From Fibrobacterota bacterium (GTDB lineage Bacteria > Fibrobacterota > Chitinivibrionia > Chitinivibrionales > FEN-1185): DNA of 45,038 nucleotides. Under the pieces are notes generated by a model. That model had not been told where the DNA came from. It ran no database searches and saw only the letters and a list, made by a program, of their open reading frames with translations. The DNA lies in contig PLWQ01000005.1 in assembly GCA_003165595.1 (NCBI GenBank), positions 79,029-124,066 on the forward strand, given 5' to 3'. How positions within the stretch are numbered: the first letter of the stretch is position 1; every line of letters starts with the position of its first letter. Positions 40,930 to 45,038 of the stretch are shown in pieces. The translations under genes were made by a program, and so were the position numbers.

Positions 40930-41925
40930 TTATCGTGCGCCTTTCACGAGCATTGTTGTGCCTGCAGCAAGCGCACGCTTCCGCACTGCGGCGATTGCGG
41001 CAAGGATGGCGTTTGCAATGGCCTTTGAGGTGGAGCTGCCATGCGCCTTAAGCACCGCTCCACGGATGCCCAGGAACGGTACGGCGCCATAGTTTTCCGG
41101 GTTGAGCACTCCGTCCATCGCGAGTTCGAATTTCTCCAGAAGCCCCGATTTTCCTCCGAGCATGCCGCAGGCGAGCGAATAAAAGCTCTCGCAGGTTTTG
41201 AGGAGAACGTTGCCCGCAAAACCGTCGCACACGACGACGTCGGCCTCACCCCGAAGCACGCCCGAGCCTTCAATGAATCCGCAGTACCCTTTGCACAGGG
41301 TCTCGAGTTTTTGCCCTGCCTCAAACAGCAGCCGCGTACCTTTGGTGGGCTCCTCTCCTATGTTAAGTAACTTGAGCCTCGGAGAAGGATTGCCGCAGAA
41401 TCTCTTGACATAGGAATACCCCATTTGTCCAAAACACACGAGATGATCCGCCCGACAGTTGAGGTTCGCACCGACATCCAGGAGGAGCACTTGGCCTCTG
41501 CCGGCCGTCGGCAACAGAGCCGCCAAGGCAGGACGCAGGGCGCCCGGCTGGCGTCCAAGAATAAAAAGCGCGGCGCTCATGAGAATTCCCGTGTCGCCCG
41601 CGCTTACCGATGCATCGACTTTGCCCTGCTTCTGGAGCGCAACGATCCGGATAATGGGTGCGTCTGTTTTTGTCTTCCACACGCGAGTCGGGCTCTCGCC
41701 CGGTTGCACGTTGTCGTTGCAGTTTTCAATAATCAGACGGCTGTCGCCGTCCTTTTCTGCGCCTCCGGATTCGCGCAACAGCGCACGAATCTTCTCCCGG
41801 TCACCGCACAGATATGCGACGAACGATTCCTGTGCAAGGCGCTGCGCTTCCAGGACTCCATCGATGATGACCCGGGAGCCCTTGTCACCGCTCATGACAT
41901 CAATGGCGAGGCGGATGGGACGCAT
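40930..41925 (-). CDS. plsX: Phosphate acyltransferase
   Basis: A 331-residue enzyme that converts acyl-ACP to acyl-phosphate, which PlsY uses to start phospholipid synthesis. The N-terminus RLAIDVMSGDKG and the segment VSAGDTGILMSAALFILGR are family hallmarks, as is the C-terminal VVCDGFAGNVLLKTCE. The ATG at 41925 lies 40 bases after rpmF and gives the usual N-terminus. A longer frame would overlap rpmF. It has no strong ribosome-binding site and may be coupled to rpmF. Confidence 0.95.
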   Translation of the reverse strand: MRPIRLAIDVMSGDKGSRVIIDGVLEAQRLAQESFVAYLCGDREKIRALLRESGGAEKDGDSRLIIENCNDNVQPGESPTRVWKTKTDAPIIRIVALQKQGKVDASVSAGDTGILMSAALFILGRQPGALRPALAALLPTAGRGQVLLLDVGANLNCRADHLVCFGQMGYSYVKRFCGNPSPRLKLLNIGEEPTKGTRLLFEAGQKLETLCKGYCGFIEGSGVLRGEADVVVCDGFAGNVLLKTCESFYSLACGMLGGKSGLLEKFELAMDGVLNPENYGAVPFLGIRGAVLKAHGSSTSKAIANAILAAIAAVRKRALAAGTTMLVKGAR

Positions 41926-41965
41926 TGTAGACTTGGCAATGATACGGTTTGCTGCGGTTGTAGTC

Positions 41966-42145
41966 TTAGTCTTCGGGTTGGATTCTTTCAACCCCGGCGT
42001 AGAACCCGCAGTTCTGGCATACGCGGTGGGCCATTTTCGGCTGTTTGCAATGCGAACACACTGTGGGGGCAGTGGGCTTCAGCTTGAAATGCGTTCTGCG
42101 TTTGTCCCTCCGGGTGCTGGATATTCGCCTTTTTGGAAGAGCCAT
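41966..42145 (-). CDS. rpmF: 50S ribosomal protein L32
   Basis: A 59-residue ribosomal protein with the typical start ALPKRRISSTRRDKRR and a zinc ribbon of four Cys (30, 33, 43, 46; CSHC and CQNC). AGGAGG lies about 4 bases before the ATG at 42145. It sits between yceD and plsX, the standard bacterial order, which links ribosome supply to lipid synthesis. Confidence 0.96.
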   Translation of the reverse strand: MALPKRRISSTRRDKRRTHFKLKPTAPTVCSHCKQPKMAHRVCQNCGFYAGVERIQPED

Positions 42146-42184
42146 TATTCCTCCTGTGGATGATTCTGATTTCCAATGTCCTTG

Positions 42185-42703
42185 TTATATTTCTCTGTTC
42201 TTGTCTTTGAGCTTTTCGAGAGCTTTCCACCGCGGATCCGTGGATTTCTGGCGCCCTTCGTATTCCACGGTGACGGCAGGATCGCCTTTCGGCGTGACCC
42301 CCCTGCAATCCTCGGAGCAGAGCGGCTTCATGGGCACCGAGAGCAGGATCTCGTCAAGAATGAACGGCGAGAGATCTACCTCTCCGCTCGCATCGTCAAA
42401 AAAGAGGTCCACTTCATCGTCGGGCAGCATGGTGCGGCCGGACGCGTGGCTCCTTTCCTGCATGACGAGCCGGAATTCACCGCTTACCGGTTGCCGAACC
42501 GGTGCAAGACAACGAGAGCATTCCAATTGCACCACGCATTGATACCGCACCCGCGCATGCACTTGCGCCTGGAGTCGGTCGAGATCGGCAATGCAGGAAA
42601 CGGTCCCTTCCAGAACAAGGCCCTGAGCATCGCCACCGCCCACGGTCATGTCTTGAGAAAGAACGCTGTGCCCTTCCGGAACCCGGCTTATCTTGATTTT
42701 CAT
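42185..42703 (-). CDS. YceD/DUF177-family protein
   Basis: A 172-residue protein of the DUF177 family, whose members lie before rpmF in many bacteria and have been connected with rRNA processing. Family marks are the CSRCLAPV motif (Cys62, Cys65), the CSEDCRG segment and the ending DPRWKALEKLK. Later Cys found in some members are absent. The ATG at 42703 has no clear ribosome-binding site, and the predicted transcript leader is only about 10 bases. It is the first gene of the rpmF-plsX-fab operon. Confidence 0.88.
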   Translation of the reverse strand: MKIKISRVPEGHSVLSQDMTVGGGDAQGLVLEGTVSCIADLDRLQAQVHARVRYQCVVQLECSRCLAPVRQPVSGEFRLVMQERSHASGRTMLPDDEVDLFFDDASGEVDLSPFILDEILLSVPMKPLCSEDCRGVTPKGDPAVTVEYEGRQKSTDPRWKALEKLKDKNREI

Positions 42704-42719
42704 AACAGCAAAGCTTTGA

Positions 42720-42748
42720 AAATAATTCGTAAGGCCGAAAACAGTCAA
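42720..42748 (-). promoter_or_regulatory. Candidate promoter of the yceD-rpmF-plsX-fab operon
   Basis: On the minus strand, TTGACT (42743-42748) and TTATTT (42720-42725) have a 17-base spacer. The expected start lies about 10 bases before the yceD ATG. I saw no FapR- or FabR-type operator. Confidence 0.55.
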
Positions 42749-42894
42749 GGAAACAATGAGGGAATAAAAAGTGGGGCGGAAAGAAGGAACCGCGCAGTTA
42801 CCTTCCCCCCAGCACGGGCCAAGTGAGGTTCCGGGCAATGCGAGATGCGAAGAATTCGGTGATGACGATGCGGAGCCCGACGCTGGCCCGCTAC

Positions 42895-43569
42895 CTATTG
42901 TCCGCTGAGAGACCCAATCAGGCTGCTGGCTTTCTGAAAATTTTCGTGAGCGCTCTTGGCCTTCTGACGCATGATTCGTTCGCGAAGCTCCTCCTGGGCG
43001 GTGTCTTCGGCCTTGTAGTAAAGTACCGCATACTGGGCTGCTTCGGCGAGCGTCTTGAGTCCGTCCTTGATCTGGTTGGCGCATTCGGAAAATGTGTTAC
43101 CGGAAATGGCGATCTTTCCGAATTCCGTGGAGAGGTCGTCGCATTTCCGTTTTGCGTCGGCCGCCCGCCCCGTAAGCGCGTCGAGTTCCAACGACTGGTC
43201 GTGCATGTCCATGCTGGCAAGTTGGGTAGCAATCGCGCTGGCGCCGGTGACGATGGCGGTGAGCTTTCCCGCAATTCCGAGCCGTTCCTTATCTTCCTTT
43301 ATCGTCGACTGGTACTGTTGCTCGCGGGATTGCATCTGTTCTTCGGCTTTCTGCTTTTCCTGCTCGAGGCGTTTGACCTCTTCCCGGTTTTTCATGTTCT
43401 GGTCGTTATTGACATATTGGACAGTGACCCAGACGGTTCCGGCAAGGATCACGGTGGCAATAAGGTAGGAAATAGAAAGTCGCGTTGCCCCGTGCGAATT
43501 GATCGCGACCATGTACGCGAGCAGCGTTATTCCGGCAAGGACCGCAAGAAGAAGTATTTCCACGCTCAT
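42895..43569 (-). CDS. Membrane protein with two helices and a coiled coil
   Basis: A 224-residue protein with two N-terminal membrane helices (about 5-23 and 31-53). A highly charged coiled coil rich in Glu, Lys and Gln follows (about 58-95), then a helical C-terminal half with two Cys. There is no signal for a known enzyme. The coiled coil probably faces one side of the membrane and pairs with itself or a partner (inference). It lies between ssb and the yceD operon, 92 bases from ssb. I do not recognise the family. Confidence 0.62.
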   Translation of the reverse strand: MSVEILLLAVLAGITLLAYMVAINSHGATRLSISYLIATVILAGTVWVTVQYVNNDQNMKNREEVKRLEQEKQKAEEQMQSREQQYQSTIKEDKERLGIAGKLTAIVTGASAIATQLASMDMHDQSLELDALTGRAADAKRKCDDLSTEFGKIAISGNTFSECANQIKDGLKTLAEAAQYAVLYYKAEDTAQEELRERIMRQKAKSAHENFQKASSLIGSLSGQ

Positions 43570-43661
43570 ATCCGGTCAATCCTTTGCAAGGGTTTGGAAC
43601 TCGATGGCTCCAGAAAAATAGAGAAGTTCCGGGATCAGGCGCAAGTCTTTCGCGCAGGCCC

Positions 43662-44117
43662 TTAGAAAGGCAAGTCGTCCGACGCGTTTGCCGGCCCCGC
43701 TGCCGGCGCAGCCTGGTCGAAATCCGGAGTCGGCTCGGATACTATGTCCTGCGTTGGGGACGGTTCCGAAGCGGACGGTCCGCTGCCCGGACCGCCCAGA
43801 AACTGAACCGTGTTTGCAACTATTTCCGTCTTGTATTTCTTGTTGCCGTCACGGTCGTCCCACGAGCGTGTCGTTATTCTTCCTTCGATATAAGCCGAAC
43901 GGCCTTTCTTGAGATATTGATTGACGTTTTCCGCGGACTTGCCGTAGACAACAATGTTGTGCCATTCGGTTCGTTCCTGACGCTTCCCGGTTTTGTCGGT
44001 CCATTTTTCCGTTGTCGCAAGGGAAAACGTCGCCACCGCCTGACTGCTGGGAAGATACTTGAGTTCGGGGTCCTTCCCGAGATTGCCAATGAGGATCACT
44101 TTATTGACGCCAGCCAT
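43662..44117 (-). CDS. ssb: Single-stranded DNA-binding protein
   Basis: A 151-residue protein that coats single-stranded DNA in replication, recombination and repair. The OB fold covers about 1-108 ([40 protein letters not shown]). A flexible Pro/Ala/Ser tail follows and ends in DDLPF, the conserved tip that recruits partner proteins. GGAGG lies about 5 bases before the ATG. It is not linked here with rpsF or rpsR. Confidence 0.96.
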   Translation of the reverse strand: MAGVNKVILIGNLGKDPELKYLPSSQAVATFSLATTEKWTDKTGKRQERTEWHNIVVYGKSAENVNQYLKKGRSAYIEGRITTRSWDDRDGNKKYKTEIVANTVQFLGGPGSGPSASEPSPTQDIVSEPTPDFDQAAPAAGPANASDDLPF

Positions 44118-44312
44118 AGGTCCCTCCGCAAGAGCAATTTAAAATGCGATGCGCCATGATTCAGTTTTCAATAAACTACATTATGTGCCGTCGGGCGCAA
44201 AGCCGGTTTCTGTCGAGCGGTACAATCGTGTTGCAGCACTGTGTGCGGGTACAAAAATGCGCGCCGGGCGAGCCGCGGAAAAAACAGGAAGAAATGAGAT
44301 TGAGGCTCATCG

Positions 44313-44882
44313 CTACCGGTTGTGATGTCTTCCCTTTTGGAGGCTGCGGTAGCCGGAAAATTTAGTGCCGATTGTAACGCGAAACCCCTTGCCGCCAAGA
44401 ATGTCCACAGAATTGCTCCAGGGAGCTGCACCGGCCTTTGCCCGGTCCAGGGCCACGACAAACCTCGCCTCCGCTCCCGTGAGGGCCATCTTGCTTTCAG
44501 CGGTTGCCGCTCGCAACCTTCTGAAGGGGACGTCCGGAGGAAACCCGGTTTCGAACTCGTCGACACTCGCCTCAAAGAATTCCACAATAACGGCGTTTTG
44601 CAGGCTATCGAAGTAGTACCAGAAGTTTTGGGGGAGGCCTTTGCAAAAACAATGGATGGTAAAAAAGAGGCTGTCGTGCCGGACCATGGAAAGCTTCTCC
44701 ACCTGAACCGAATCGACACGCACTGTTCGCGGCGGTTGCACGGTTCTCGACCCGTCACTTCCATAGGGCGCGGATGCCAAAGGGCTAAAGATCGCCAGAG
44801 AAACCACTGCCACCTTTAGAAACCTACGCGCCGCGTTACGGCGGGCAGGAGAAGTTTTCCACGGGAATGCTGTCATGTTCAT
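44313..44882 (-). CDS. Secreted protein of unknown function
   Basis: A 189-residue protein with an N-terminal basic/hydrophobic export signal (LKVAVVSLAIFSPLASA). The mature domain begins with a Val-rich strand segment (TVRVDSVQVEKLSMV) and has a Phe-rich middle (FWYYFDSLQNAVIVEFFEASVDEF). It resembles the short beta domains (AMIN-like) that bind cell-wall material, but the match is weak. The end is rich in basic residues. The start at 44882 or the ATG two codons later is uncertain; no Shine-Dalgarno sequence is clear. Copy C of the dispersed repeat lies about 75 bases upstream. Confidence 0.55.
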   Translation of the reverse strand: MNMTAFPWKTSPARRNAARRFLKVAVVSLAIFSPLASAPYGSDGSRTVQPPRTVRVDSVQVEKLSMVRHDSLFFTIHCFCKGLPQNFWYYFDSLQNAVIVEFFEASVDEFETGFPPDVPFRRLRAATAESKMALTGAEARFVVALDRAKAGAAPWSNSVDILGGKGFRVTIGTKFSGYRSLQKGRHHNR

Positions 44883-44955
44883 TATCGTGTGCAAGGGAAG
44901 CAATCCTGTTTATCATGGTTCCAGGATACGCGCGAAGTTTGTGGCGCGAGTGGAG

Positions 44956-45024
44956 AACCCCGCAGCACCGCGACTACGACTGTATATTTACCTACAGGAG
45001 CAGCCGCTTTGCGAACCTGCGAGG
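44956..45024. repeat. Structured dispersed repeat, copy C (diverged)
   Basis: It shares CCCCGCAGC and the block ACCGCGA-TAC-AC with copies A and B, then an AGCAGCC segment, but lacks the inner stem. The outer stem pairs 44958-44965 with 45017-45024 (one mismatch). It has the same orientation as A and B and lies upstream of a minus-strand gene, as copy B does. Confidence 0.45.
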
Positions 45025-45038
45025 CATCTTCCATCCCT

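Overview
This 45 kb window is a dense, GC-rich stretch of the chromosome of a Gram-negative (diderm) bacterium. Outer-membrane barrels, several lipoproteins with clear lipoboxes and a TonB-type protein support that. The mix of secreted PPC-domain and Ser/Thr-rich repeat lipoproteins, a DUF4912 protein, LytTR signalling and a dnaE operon containing an XPB-N/WYL-like protein fits a Fibrobacterota or wider FCB-type lineage. That placement is an inference from gene content, not from a marker comparison. I saw no tRNA, rRNA, CRISPR array, prophage or transposase gene.

Layout. 1-2.3 kb: a receiver protein lacking the phospho-acceptor Asp, lying between two copies of a structured dispersed repeat, then a small secreted protein and a zinc alcohol dehydrogenase. 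2.4-2.6 kb: a MITE-like palindrome with a possible 5-bp target duplication. 2.8-5.9 kb: a coupled trio of secreted/barrel protein, GPH sugar:cation symporter and hexapeptide-repeat transferase. 5.9-11.6 kb: a YwqK-like MORN protein facing a LytS/LytTR two-component pair, followed by a coiled-coil barrel protein, a DUF4097 lipoprotein and a 76-residue protein. 11.7-18.5 kb: mixed genes (lipoproteins, LctP-type permease, O-methyltransferase, RNB-domain nuclease, a small methyltransferase). 18.8-24.8 kb: an operon of an XPB-N/WYL-like protein, dnaE and plsC. 24.9-33.1 kb: tonB, then a surface-protein group (barrel, PPC lipoprotein, giant repeat lipoprotein), a methyltransferase and a small secreted protein. 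33.3-34.2 kb: a DUF4912 protein with a C10 tract.

34.6-42.7 kb is a fatty-acid and phospholipid synthesis cluster read on the minus strand: yceD (DUF177), rpmF, plsX, fabH, fabD, fabG, acpP, fabF, rnc and an acyl-CoA dehydrogenase. It makes acyl-ACP (FabD/FabH/FabG/FabF on AcpP) and passes acyl groups to phospholipid synthesis through PlsX. A plsC gene lies in the dnaE operon. The window ends with a membrane coiled-coil protein, ssb, a secreted protein and a third, diverged copy of the dispersed repeat.

The most interesting candidates are the XPB-N/WYL-like protein translationally coupled to dnaE, the barrel/PPC/repeat-lipoprotein surface system, the LytTR-DUF4097 envelope module and the dispersed repeat whose outer stem shows a compensatory change between two copies.
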